From Mesorhizobium sp. WSM2240 (GTDB taxonomy: Bacteria; Pseudomonadota; Alphaproteobacteria; Rhizobiales; Rhizobiaceae), in contig NZ_CP159253.1 in the NCBI RefSeq assembly GCF_040438645.1, positions 3,286,001 through 3,350,000 of the forward strand: 64,000 nt of DNA. The letters are read 5' to 3'. Position 1 is the first letter of the stretch, and each line of letters opens with the position of its first letter. The position numbers were made by a program, and so were the translations under genes. Positions 42,827-52,375 of this stretch are shown piece after piece. The notes beneath the pieces are model-generated. The model did not search any database and was not told where the DNA came from. It worked only from the letters and a program-made list of their open reading frames with translations.

Positions 42827-43741
42827 ATGAGCTGGTCGCCCGCCCGCGCTGATGCGAACCGAACTGCCCGTATTCCGGACCGTGAAGCGCTGGCGCAGTT
42901 GCTGCGGAGCTATTCAGTCGAAGTCACGGCGCGCGACGCCGACGCAGTGGCGCATAGCTTGCCGCCGGGCGCGGAGGTTTTCATCGCCAATCTGCCGAAG
43001 GATAGCCATAATATGCTGGTGACCGCCGCCGCCCGATTGCGCCGGGCGAGACTGGTCCCCGTCCCTCATATCGTCGCACGCAAGATTCGCGACCGCCGGG
43101 AATTCGACGATCTCATCGGACAATTGGCTGGCGAAGCGGGAGTGGACAGGGTGCTGGCGATCGGCGGCGACCGCGACCGGCCCGCCGGCGCATTCGACGC
43201 AAGCCTGCAATTGATCCGGACCGGATCGTTTGAGCGGCATGGCGTCCGGCAGATCGCGATCGCCTGCTATCCCGAAGGGCATCCGCGCATTGCAAGCCAG
43301 GCGCTGCAGGAAGCTTTGGCGGCAAAGCTCGCCGCCATCGCCGAACGAGGCCTTGCAGCGCGCCTTGTGAGCCAGTTCGCTTTCAGCCCGGAACCGGTGC
43401 TGGACTTCGCGCGCAAGCTTCGTTCAGCGGGCATTTCGGCGCCCTTGCGGGTGGGCGTGGCCGGCCCTGCCCCGCGCGCCAAACTGGTGAAATACGCCAT
43501 GCGCTGCGGCGTCGGCGCTTCCTTGCGCGCCTTTACCGAGCGCAGGCACTTGGTCGGCAGCCTTTTCGGCGCCGAAAGGCCCGAAAAATTGCTGACGGCA
43601 ATCGCCCTTGCCCATGGCGAAGATCCGTCGCTTCGCATTGAAGGCGTCCACTTCTTCACATTCGGCGCGCCGGAAAAATCCGTCGAATGGGCGCAGGAAC
43701 GAGCTAATGACCGCGAAGGCTTTGCTGCGGCGAAATATTGA
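42827..43741 (+). CDS. methylenetetrahydrofolate reductase-like protein
   Basis: A 304-residue TIM-barrel protein of the MetF family. It has EVTARDADAVAHSLPPG at the start of the barrel, a PVPHIVARKI segment matching the conserved PH(x)ARK region, VLAIGGDRDRPAG (the usual LRGD area), and IACYPEGHP, matching the AxYPExHP motif. It is encoded directly before the LigM-type demethylase. In Sphingobium SYK-6 a metF gene accompanies ligM to recycle 5-methyltetrahydrofolate produced by O-demethylation. The same role is likely here. Confidence 0.85.
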   Translation: MSWSPARADANRTARIPDREALAQLLRSYSVEVTARDADAVAHSLPPGAEVFIANLPKDSHNMLVTAAARLRRARLVPVPHIVARKIRDRREFDDLIGQLAGEAGVDRVLAIGGDRDRPAGAFDASLQLIRTGSFERHGVRQIAIACYPEGHPRIASQALQEALAAKLAAIAERGLAARLVSQFAFSPEPVLDFARKLRSAGISAPLRVGVAGPAPRAKLVKYAMRCGVGASLRAFTERRHLVGSLFGAERPEKLLTAIALAHGEDPSLRIEGVHFFTFGAPEKSVEWAQERANDREGFAAAKY

Positions 43742-43760
43742 AACATCAGGGAGGCCTTGA

Positions 43761-45167
<1,407 letters not shown>

Positions 45168-45176
45168 CGTCATCGA

Positions 45177-45196
45177 GGCGCGTCCTCGGACGCGCC
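45177..45196 (+). terminator. hairpin after the O-demethylase gene
   Basis: GGCGCGTC (45177-45184), loop CTCG, GACGCGCC (45189-45196) form a perfect 8-bp stem, starting ten bases after the ligM stop. It lacks a T-run, so it may be a terminator, an attenuator or an RNA stability element. Either way it suggests that the dioxygenase gene has its own promoter. Confidence 0.45.
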
Positions 45197-45212
45197 GTGT
45201 CGTCGCCGGCGG

Positions 45213-45230
45213 ACTAATGTATACAGAAGT
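45213..45230. promoter_or_regulatory. putative GntR operator C, upstream of the extradiol dioxygenase
   Basis: ACT-N2-TGTATACA-N2-AGT, an extended palindrome centred on GTATAC (45219-45224), just before the dioxygenase start. It has the same 8-bp core as operator A. This places the dioxygenase in the same putative regulon. Confidence 0.55.
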
Positions 45231-46229
45231 TTGCGCTCGGAAGGCGTCTATGAAGAGAGCAATCAATTGACAGAAGAGCGCTGCTTCGACGTAGCACATC
45301 TCGGCCATCTCGAACTGCTGACGAACAGGCCCGAGGAAAGCCTCGACTTCTTCGTCAATGTCTACGGCCTGACGGAAAGCGGCCGGGAAGGAGATTCCGT
45401 CTATCTGCGCGGCTGGGACGACTATGAATTCCACACATTGAAGCTGACGGCATCGAACACGACCGGGATGGCCCATGTCGGGTACCGGACCTCGTCGCAG
45501 GCGGCGCTGGAGCGCAGGGTAGTCGCCATCGAGGCAATGGGCTGCGGCATCGGCTGGAGCGAAGGCGATCTCGGCCACGGCCACGCCTTTCGTTTCAGAA
45601 GCCCCGACGGCCACGTCTTCGAGCTCTACTACGATACTCGCAAATACGAGCCGCCAGAGAGCGAACGGCCGGCGCTGAAGAACGTCGCCCAACGCTTTCA
45701 CGGCCGCGGCGTGGCAGTGCGCCGGCTCGATCATTTCAACCTGCTCGCGACCGACGTTTCGCAGATGCGCGACTTCATGATCGGCGCGCTCGGCAGCCGC
45801 GTGACCGAGCAGATCCGGCTCGACAATGGCCGCCTCGGCGGCTGCTGGTTCACCGTCAACAACAAGAGCTACGACATGGCCGTGACCGAGGATCACTCCG
45901 GCGCGCATGGCCGATTCCACCACATCACCTATGCCGTCGACCAGCGCGACGACGTGCTGCGCGCCGCCGACATCTTCCTCGAGAACGGCGTCTTCATCGA
46001 GACCGGCCCGCACAAGCACGCGATCCAGGGCACTTTCTTCCTTTACGTCTACGAGCCTGCCGGCAACCGGGTCGAGGTGGCGAATGCCGGCGCCCGGCTG
46101 ATCCTGCAGCCGGATTGGCAGCCGATCACCTGGACCGAGACCGAACGGAAGAAGGGTCAGGCGTGGGGGCTGAAGACGATCCCGAGCTTCCATTCCCACG
46201 GCACGCCTCCGGTGGAAACGCAGGAATAG
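45231..46229 (+). CDS. type I (VOC-fold) extradiol dioxygenase, homoprotocatechuate 2,3-dioxygenase-like
   Basis: A 332-residue two-domain VOC protein. The C-terminal catalytic half matches homoprotocatechuate 2,3-dioxygenases (HPCD/MndD). It has the metal histidine in RLDHFN (H168), HHITYAV (H230/H231) and the glutamate in GNRVEV (E282), and the GPHKHAIQGTFFLY and PITW...PSF segments also align. Counted from a TTG at 45267, the ligands fall near 156, 218 and 270, close to the HPCD numbers; that TTG may be the true start, since the one at 45231 is also TTG. It should cleave a catechol-type ring next to the diol. Its place after ligM suggests a demethylated methoxyphenol as substrate. Confidence 0.87.
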   Translation: MRSEGVYEESNQLTEERCFDVAHLGHLELLTNRPEESLDFFVNVYGLTESGREGDSVYLRGWDDYEFHTLKLTASNTTGMAHVGYRTSSQAALERRVVAIEAMGCGIGWSEGDLGHGHAFRFRSPDGHVFELYYDTRKYEPPESERPALKNVAQRFHGRGVAVRRLDHFNLLATDVSQMRDFMIGALGSRVTEQIRLDNGRLGGCWFTVNNKSYDMAVTEDHSGAHGRFHHITYAVDQRDDVLRAADIFLENGVFIETGPHKHAIQGTFFLYVYEPAGNRVEVANAGARLILQPDWQPITWTETERKKGQAWGLKTIPSFHSHGTPPVETQE

Positions 46230-46249
46230 ACGTCAGAGCTATTGGCGGG

Positions 46250-46272
46250 CTCGGCCGAACTGGCCGGGTTTT
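46250..46272. terminator. terminator-like hairpin between convergent genes
   Basis: CTCGGCC (46250-46256), loop GAACT, GGCCGGG (46262-46268, one G-T pair) followed by TTTT, between the dioxygenase stop (46229) and the convergent TRAP permease stop (46281). The T-run follows the + strand, so it would end the dioxygenase transcript. Confidence 0.55.
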
Positions 46273-46280
46273 ACGAGGAA

Positions 46281-47555
46281 TCATCTTCCCAGGAAGTAGT
46301 TCGGCAGAAAGGTGGTCAGAGGCGGCCAAAGCGATGCCACGACAAGCACTGCCAGGAGCGGGATCAGCCACGGCACGATAGCGCGCGACATCGCTTCGAA
46401 GCTGATGCCAGCGATCTTCGATGTGATGAACAGCACCACACCCACCGGCGGGGTTATCGTTCCGAGCATCAGGTTGAGCACGAAAATCAGGCCGAACTGG
46501 ATCGGGTCGATGCCGAGTTGCGCCGCAACCGGCGTCAGGATCGGGATGAGGATGAGCATCGCCGCCAGTGCTTCCATGAAGCAGCCGATGAACAAGAGCA
46601 GGACATTGACCATCAGCAGGAACAGAAGCGGGTGGCCGATCGAATCGACGATCAGCGGCGTCGCCATTTGCGGGATGCGGGCGATGGAAAGGCACCAGGC
46701 AAGCGCCGCCGCCGTCATCACCAAGGCCAGCACCAGTCCGGTCGTTTCCACCGTATCGACCACCAGTTTCGGCAGTTCCCGGATATCGAATTCTCGGTAG
46801 ATGAAGAGCCCCAGAAACAGCGCATAGACGGTCGCGATCGCCGCGGCCTCCGTCGGGGTCATGATGCCTGCCATCATCCCGCCAAACAGAATGACGGGCG
46901 TCATCAGCGCCCAATGCGCCCGGCGATAGGCGCGCCACAGATCGCCAAAGCCGGGGAACGGATGCCGCGCCATGCCGCGGCGGGTTGCGACGACGGTCAC
47001 CAGCGCCGAAAGCGCGCCCGCCATCAGCAGGCCCGGAACGATGCCGGCCAGAAACAGGCCGCCGATAGAGACGTCGGCGCTGACGCCGTAGATGACCATG
47101 GGCAGGGATGGCGGGATGATGGGGCCGATCGTGGCCGACGCCGCGGTGATTGCCGCGGCGGTCTCCGGGTCGTAGCCTTCCTTCTTCATCGCGCGGATCT
47201 CGAGCGACCCGACGCCGCCCGCATCGGCCACGGCCGAACCGGACATGCCCGCAAAGATGACGCTGGCCATGATGTTGGCATGGCAGAGACCGCCCCGAAC
47301 CCAGCCGACACAGGCGGTGGCGAAGGTGAAGATGCGGTCGGTAATGCCGGCCGAGTTCATGATGTTGCCCATCAGTATGAACAACGGCGCGGCCAGCAGC
47401 GGGAAGGAGTTGACGGACTGCGCGATCTTCTGCGGCACGATGTCGATGGGCATGCCGTTCAAGGCGACGAAAGCGAAGGCCGCAAGACCCATTGAGGCGA
47501 ACATCGGCACGCCGAGCATCAGCGCGGCGAACCAGACCGCCAGTATCTGCAGCAT
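46281..47555 (-). CDS. TRAP transporter large permease, DctM type (system 1)
   Basis: A 424-residue membrane protein from the ATG at 47555, just after the small permease gene. It has about twelve hydrophobic segments and the DctM hallmarks SGSAVADAGGVGS, SATIGPIIPPSLPMVIYG and TPTEAAAIATVYAL. It imports an organic acid with sodium or protons in concert with the DctQ and DctP subunits. It belongs to a minus-strand operon led by the DapA-family and second GntR genes. Confidence 0.92.
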   Translation of the reverse strand: MLQILAVWFAALMLGVPMFASMGLAAFAFVALNGMPIDIVPQKIAQSVNSFPLLAAPLFILMGNIMNSAGITDRIFTFATACVGWVRGGLCHANIMASVIFAGMSGSAVADAGGVGSLEIRAMKKEGYDPETAAAITAASATIGPIIPPSLPMVIYGVSADVSIGGLFLAGIVPGLLMAGALSALVTVVATRRGMARHPFPGFGDLWRAYRRAHWALMTPVILFGGMMAGIMTPTEAAAIATVYALFLGLFIYREFDIRELPKLVVDTVETTGLVLALVMTAAALAWCLSIARIPQMATPLIVDSIGHPLLFLLMVNVLLLFIGCFMEALAAMLILIPILTPVAAQLGIDPIQFGLIFVLNLMLGTITPPVGVVLFITSKIAGISFEAMSRAIVPWLIPLLAVLVVASLWPPLTTFLPNYFLGR

Positions 47556-47563
47556 CGAGGCGG

Positions 47564-48064
47564 TCAAAGCAGCAATTCCTGGCTGGCATCCGCATCGGCT
47601 TTGCCGCGCAACGCCTCGATGGCTTGCAGCGCCGCCTGCAGGATGACGGCCAAGCCCGCTATCGGCATCGGTATGTAGACCAGCGCGACCGACAGCGGCA
47701 GGCTTACCCATTCCACGTCGGCATTACGTCCGATCAGGCCGAAGCTCTTGATCAGCAGAACGACGCCAAGCGTGGCGACCAGCATCTGGATCGCCACCTC
47801 CACCAGCCGCCGCGGCAAGCCTTTCAGGCGGTCGACGATCAGGCCGATCCGAATGTGCGAGCGTCGGCGCGACGCGATAATCCAGCCCGTAAAAGCAGTC
47901 CAGACGAGCAGATACTGCGCCAGTTCGTCCGACCAGGCGAGCGGCTCGCCGGCGAGGCGGAAAGCCACGCCGAGAGAGACGGTCGCCAGCATGGTCAGCA
48001 GCAGCACGACGGCTGCGGCTTCGACAAGTCGGTCCGATATTCTGCCGGCGGTCTTAAGCATCAA
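47564..48064 (-). CDS. TRAP transporter small permease, DctQ type (system 1)
   Basis: A 166-residue membrane protein with four hydrophobic segments and the DctQ motif LAWSDELAQYLLVWTAFTGW (20 residues), plus RRSHIRIGLIVDRL. It is encoded between the binding protein and large permease genes, the normal TRAP order. Confidence 0.9.
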   Translation of the reverse strand: MMLKTAGRISDRLVEAAAVVLLLTMLATVSLGVAFRLAGEPLAWSDELAQYLLVWTAFTGWIIASRRRSHIRIGLIVDRLKGLPRRLVEVAIQMLVATLGVVLLIKSFGLIGRNADVEWVSLPLSVALVYIPMPIAGLAVILQAALQAIEALRGKADADASQELLL

Positions 48065-48112
48065 ATCTCTCGATCATGGAGCCGCGCTGCGCTCGCGGCC
48101 CCATGCGCGGCC

Positions 48113-49105
48113 TCAGAGCGCTGCCAGGGCATCCCAGGTGCCCTTGCCCCATTTCTCTTCGAACAGGGGCGGCACTTTTTCGAGCACCGGCTTGCGGAAG
48201 CTTTCCAGGTCGGGCTCGATCACCGTCATCCCGGCTCCCTTCAGCGTGCCAAGGAGTTCCGCCTCCTGCCTCGCCAGCTCCGCGTCCTGCCAGGTTATCG
48301 CCTCGGCGATGGCCTCGTCGAGAATGGCGCGGTCGGCCGAATCGATCGCCTGGAGCGCCGCCTCGTTGGCGATGATCAGGCGCGGCGTGATGATGTGGCC
48401 GGTCAGGATCAGATATTTCTGCACTTCCTGCAGCTTTGCGCTGGCGATCGTCGGCAGCGGATTCTCCTGGCCGTCGACGGCTCCCTGGCTCAATGCGAGA
48501 TAGAGTTCGTTGAAATTGATGGGCGTCGCTTTGGCGCCCCATGCCTCGGCCATGGCGCGGAAGGTGTCGACCGGCGGGACGCGCAGCTTGAAGCCCGCCA
48601 TGTCCGCGGCGCTCTTCACTTCCTTCGCGCCGGTGGTGAGGTGACGTATGCCGTAATAGGTCACGCCCAGCATGCGCAGGCCTCGTTTGGCGACGAGGTC
48701 GTCGTTCATCGCGGCGAATTGCGGGGACGCCCCGACCTTCGACATGTGCGCGGCATCCCTCCACAGATACGGCGCCTCGATAACCGAGAGCTGCGGCAGG
48801 AGTGAGCCGAGTGCGGCAGCCCCGTCGGTGGTGAAGGTCAGCGCACCGGAAACGACGGAATCCATCATGTCCTTGCCCGAGCCGAGTTGGCCATTGGGGA
48901 AGCTTTGGATATCGATGCGGCCGCCCGACTTTTCCCTGGCTGTGTTGGCGATGCGGTCGACCATCTGCACCTGCGGATGGGTCGTGGCCAGCATCTCGCC
49001 CCAGCGGATGGTGGTTGCCTGCGCGCGCAGCACGGTCGGCATGAATACACCGGCGACTGCTGTGGCGCTGCCGGCAACGAAGTGGCGTCTGGTCAAGCTG
49101 CTCAT
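48113..49105 (-). CDS. TRAP transporter substrate-binding protein, DctP type (system 1)
   Basis: A 330-residue periplasmic protein with a twin-arginine-like signal (LTRRHFVAGSATAVAG) and the cleavage region VLRAQA. The DctP fold shows FPNGQLGSGKDM, KSAADMAGFKLRVP (the segment around the carboxylate-binding arginine) and LSQGAVDGQENPL. The ligand carboxylate-binding arginine is present. The ligand is probably an organic acid, unidentified. Compare system 2, whose binding-protein gene has lost its frame exactly in the K-x-x-ADMAG segment. Confidence 0.9.
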   Translation of the reverse strand: MSSLTRRHFVAGSATAVAGVFMPTVLRAQATTIRWGEMLATTHPQVQMVDRIANTAREKSGGRIDIQSFPNGQLGSGKDMMDSVVSGALTFTTDGAAALGSLLPQLSVIEAPYLWRDAAHMSKVGASPQFAAMNDDLVAKRGLRMLGVTYYGIRHLTTGAKEVKSAADMAGFKLRVPPVDTFRAMAEAWGAKATPINFNELYLALSQGAVDGQENPLPTIASAKLQEVQKYLILTGHIITPRLIIANEAALQAIDSADRAILDEAIAEAITWQDAELARQEAELLGTLKGAGMTVIEPDLESFRKPVLEKVPPLFEEKWGKGTWDALAAL

Positions 49106-49153
49106 GGACTTCTCCTCCCTGGTTGTCTCATGCGGCGGCGTGGGCGGTGTTCC

Positions 49154-49819
49154 TCAAATGTTGACCGCTCTGCGCCGGGCAATTCCTATGTGGTCGGCAA
49201 TGGCGCGCGCCGCCTCGTCCTCGTCGCGGCGCTCGATGGCTTCGATGATCCTCATATGCTCGCCCATAACCGACGGGATCATCGGCACGTAGAGCCGCGT
49301 CTCGGCGAGGCGGATCAGCTTGATCTTGATCCAGTTCACCCGGTACGCATTGCTGATGATCTCGTTGCCGAGGTGATCGATGATCGCCTCGTGGAGCATG
49401 AGGTCGGCGGCCTCCGCCTCCTCCATCAGATCCTTATCGTCTCCGGAAATGTGGCGGGCGATGACGCGCTCATGTCTCTGCCGCAACTCGGCGACCAGCT
49501 CCGGCGGGGCGGTGCGCGCAAAGATGCGGGCGGCCGGCTCCTCCAGAAAGAGCCGGAACTGGAAAGCATTGCGCACCAGATTGATATCAACCTGCGGAAC
49601 CTGCATGCCGCGATGCGGCGCGGTGCGGATCAGGCCCTCCGCTTCCAGCCGCGGCACGAGTTCACGGATTGCGCCGAGCGGCAATCCGGTGATGGCCACC
49701 AACTGGCGCTGCGTGATGAACTGGCCGGGCTTGATCTCCCGCGCGAACAGGCTGCGCGTATAGCCTTCATAGGCCTGCTCGCGCAGTTTTAGCGGTTCCG
49801 TGTTCGCGTCTTCGCTCAT
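49154..49819 (-). CDS. GntR-family regulator with FCD domain (second)
   Basis: A 221-residue regulator from the ATG at 49819, which overlaps the stop of the DapA-family gene (ATGA). The winged helix lies at residues about 15-75 (ITQRQLVAITGLPLGAIREL). The FCD domain carries candidate metal ligands in ADLMLHEAI, GEHMRII and ADHIGIA. It is in one operon with the lyase and TRAP system 1, and it probably regulates this operon and the divergent TRAP system 2. Confidence 0.87.
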   Translation of the reverse strand: MSEDANTEPLKLREQAYEGYTRSLFAREIKPGQFITQRQLVAITGLPLGAIRELVPRLEAEGLIRTAPHRGMQVPQVDINLVRNAFQFRLFLEEPAARIFARTAPPELVAELRQRHERVIARHISGDDKDLMEEAEAADLMLHEAIIDHLGNEIISNAYRVNWIKIKLIRLAETRLYVPMIPSVMGEHMRIIEAIERRDEDEAARAIADHIGIARRRAVNI

Positions 49820-50718
49820 GCGAATTTCCGGATGGCTCCACCTGCAAGAATGGCGTCGAAAGCGGAGGCGAGTTCTACCCGTCGGGCGCATGGAAGGTCG
49901 GTCAGAGGCGGACGCATCGCCACGAAACCCTCGTCGCCGTGAATGTGCGCGACCAGCGCCTTGACGGCGGGAAGCACCGGATAGGAGACGATCAGGTTCA
50001 CCAGCGGCGTCAGGCGCGGATCTTCCGTGCCGTCATGGATCAGCGTGCGCAGCATCTCCGGCTGGAGATTCGCAAGGCCGCAGATCGAGCCTTCGGCGCC
50101 CTTGGACATGGCGCGTGCAAGCTGCCGCTCGTCGCCCACCAGAATCGAGAGTTCGCCATGGGCGGCCAGGAAAGCTTCCGTCGTCGCCCAGTCGCCCGAG
50201 GAGTCCTTGACGCCTCTGATGACGCCCGGAAACGCCCGCTTTAGTCGATCGACGAGATTGACCGAGAGCGGCACCGCCGTCTGGCCCGGAATGTGATAAA
50301 GGATGACGCCGCGTACTGATGCGCCGATGCCCTCGATGGTTCTGCAGAACCAGGCGTATAGACCGTCTTCGTCGGGATCCTTGAAATAGTAGGGCGGCGC
50401 CAGAAGCAGGCCCCGTGCGCCGTGATCGAGCGCAAGACGCGACTGTTCGACCGCTTCATCGACGGCGGTGGCGGAAACCCCGGCATAGATGCGGGCGGCC
50501 TCCACGCCGCCGGCCGACACTGCGTCCAGCATGGACGCGCGGTCGCGCATTCCGATCGAGAAGCCTTCGCCGGTGGTCCCGAACAGCGTGATGGTGTCGC
50601 ATCCGCATGCGAGCACATGCCGGGCATGGCCGGTCAGGCGTTTGAGGTCAACCGCGCCGTCGGCCCCGAAAGGCGTCACCATAGCGGCCGAAAGGCCGAA
50701 AATCGTCTTCTTAGTCAT
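49816..50718 (-). CDS. dihydrodipicolinate synthase/N-acetylneuraminate lyase family protein
   Basis: A 300-residue class I aldolase/lyase of the DapA superfamily. It has TLFGTTGEGFS (the GTTGE motif), the tyrosine in ILYHIPGQT, and the Schiff-base lysine in RGVKDSSGD. It is unlikely to be biosynthetic DapA because it leads a catabolic TRAP operon. Members in such settings cleave or dehydrate 2-keto-3-deoxy acids, or act as hydratase-aldolases on aromatic-ring fission products. The latter would fit the surrounding aromatic genes but is inference. Confidence 0.85.
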   Translation of the reverse strand: MTKKTIFGLSAAMVTPFGADGAVDLKRLTGHARHVLACGCDTITLFGTTGEGFSIGMRDRASMLDAVSAGGVEAARIYAGVSATAVDEAVEQSRLALDHGARGLLLAPPYYFKDPDEDGLYAWFCRTIEGIGASVRGVILYHIPGQTAVPLSVNLVDRLKRAFPGVIRGVKDSSGDWATTEAFLAAHGELSILVGDERQLARAMSKGAEGSICGLANLQPEMLRTLIHDGTEDPRLTPLVNLIVSYPVLPAVKALVAHIHGDEGFVAMRPPLTDLPCARRVELASAFDAILAGGAIRKFA

Positions 50719-50859
50719 GGGTGTCCACGCAGCCGCATCTGACTAACATGTTGCTGAGTTTTTGCCATGCGTCAAGGCTTGAGTCGGCGTTTGACTTGTG
50801 TAACTTTGATGTGGTGCACGCCGGCAAAGGGACCGGGCGGGATTACCAGGGAGGAAAAG
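50719..50859. promoter_or_regulatory. divergent promoter region of the lyase/TRAP-1 and TRAP-2 operons
   Basis: About 141 bases containing AACATGTT (50745-50752), an 8-bp palindrome that could bind the second GntR protein, and TTGACT at 50791 as a possible -35 without a convincing -10. AGGGAGGA precedes the TRAP-2 binding-protein start. Confidence 0.35.
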
Positions 50860-51859
50860 ATGAACAGCAGCAATATCACCCGCCGTGGCGCATTGGGCGC
50901 GGTCGCGCTCGGATTGGCCGGCGCCACACTCGGCCTGGACCTCGGCAGCGCTTTCGCGCAGAACAAGATCAAGCTGCGGCTCTCGTCGCCGGCGACCCCG
51001 ACCGACCAGCGCGCCGTTTCGCTGACCGAAGTCTTCGGACCGGCGGTCGCCGGTTTTGCCGATTTCGAGCCGCACTGGAACGCTTCGCTGTTCAAGCAGG
51101 GTACGGAACTCGAGGCGATCGCCCGCGGCAATCTCGAAATGTCGATCGCCTCTGCGCAGGAACTCGCGACGATCTACCCGGAATGGTCGATTTTCGCGGC
51201 CGGCTACCTGCATCGCGACGCCGAGCACCAGAAGAAGGTGTTCGCCGCGGATTTCATGAACGACATGAAGAAGAAGGTCGAGGACGAGCTGGGCGTCAAG
51301 CTCCTGACCGTGATGTATCTCGGTCGCCGCCAGCTCAATCTTCGCGTCGACAAGGAGATCAAGAGACATGGCCGGCATCAAGCTTCGCATGCCGGGCACC
51401 GATGCCTGGCAGTTCCTCGGCTCGGCGATCGGCGCCAACCCGGTGCCGATCGCGTTCACCGAGATCTACACGGCGTTGCAGACAGGCGCGGTCGACGGCC
51501 AGGACAACCCCTTGCCCTCGACGAAGGATTCCAAGTTCTACGAGGTAACCAAGCAGATCGTGCTGACCAGTCATCTCGTCGATCTGAACTACCTGGCTTT
51601 TTCCAAGAAGGTCTGGGACGAATTGACCCCGGAGCAGCAGGCGACAGTGCAGAAGGCGGCCGACGACGCGGCCGAACTTGGCCGCCAGCGGCAACTCAAA
51701 CTCGAAGGCGAGCTCGAACAGTTCTTCAAGGACCAAGGCCTGAAGGTCTATACGCCGGACGTCGACGCGTTCCGCGCGCATGTGCAGAAGGCCTACCTGG
51801 AGTCGGATATCTCCAAATCCTGGCCGGAAGGCATGGTCGACAAGATCAACGCGCTCTGA
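50860..51859 (+). pseudogene. TRAP transporter substrate-binding protein, DctP type (system 2), frameshifted
   Basis: Two halves of a DctP-type protein lie in different frames. The first (from the ATG at 50860, AGGGAGGA upstream, twin-arginine-like signal ITRRGALGAVAL) runs in frame to about 51363, ending LRVDKEIK. The second continues from about 51365 with DMAGIKLRMP through SWPEGMVDKINAL to 51859. The system 1 paralog has K-E-V-K-S-A-A-D-M-A-G here. Three codons are replaced by one base, a net loss of about 8 nt. The gene is either inactivated or the sequence has an error. An ATG at 51368, with AAGGAG upstream, could in principle give a C-terminal fragment. Confidence 0.85.
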
Positions 51860-51874
51860 CCGGAGGCCTCCTCG

Positions 51875-52375
51875 ATGCGAGCAGCCGTCCGCTGGCTGCG
51901 GTCGCGGGCTGACAATGTGGCGGCGGGCCTGCTCGCCGCCATGTTCTGCGCCTTCATACTGCAGATCGTGACACGGTACGTGTTCAACAACCCGTTGAGC
52001 TGGACGCAGGAAGTCTGCGTCACCACATGGCTATGGCTCGTGTTCTGGGGCAGCGCCTTCACGCTGGGCGAGCGCGATCAAGTCCGCTTCGATCTGATCT
52101 ACCACTGGGTCGGGTACCGGACCCGGCGTTGGTTTGCGATTGTATCCGCCGCAGCGCTGTTTGCGGGGTTTCTGGCGTCCTTCCCGGCAAGTGTGGACTA
52201 CATCACCTTCTATCGGATCAAGCGCAGTCCCACGCTCGGCATCCGGCTCGACGTTGTCTTTAGCGTCTATGCGCTTTTCGCAATTGCGGTGATCGTGCGC
52301 AGCGGCTGGGAAGTCTGGCGGCTCCTCCGTGGCGGAAAATTGCCCGAGGAACAGCCCGAGGTTCCCACCATATGA
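51875..52375 (+). CDS. TRAP transporter small permease, DctQ type (system 2)
   Basis: A 166-residue membrane protein with four hydrophobic segments and the DctQ motif LSWTQEVCVTTWLWLVFWGS (20 residues), plus GERDQVRFDLIY. It overlaps the DctM gene by four bases (ATGA). It appears intact although the binding-protein gene just upstream is frameshifted. Confidence 0.9.
   Translation: MRAAVRWLRSRADNVAAGLLAAMFCAFILQIVTRYVFNNPLSWTQEVCVTTWLWLVFWGSAFTLGERDQVRFDLIYHWVGYRTRRWFAIVSAAALFAGFLASFPASVDYITFYRIKRSPTLGIRLDVVFSVYALFAIAVIVRSGWEVWRLLRGGKLPEEQPEVPTI

Noticed and set aside
51364..51912. Reading through in the first frame of the TRAP-2 binding-protein gene to 51912 as one 350-residue protein
   Set aside because: After 51363 the translated sequence is low-complexity and unlike DctP, while the second frame continues the family sequence exactly.
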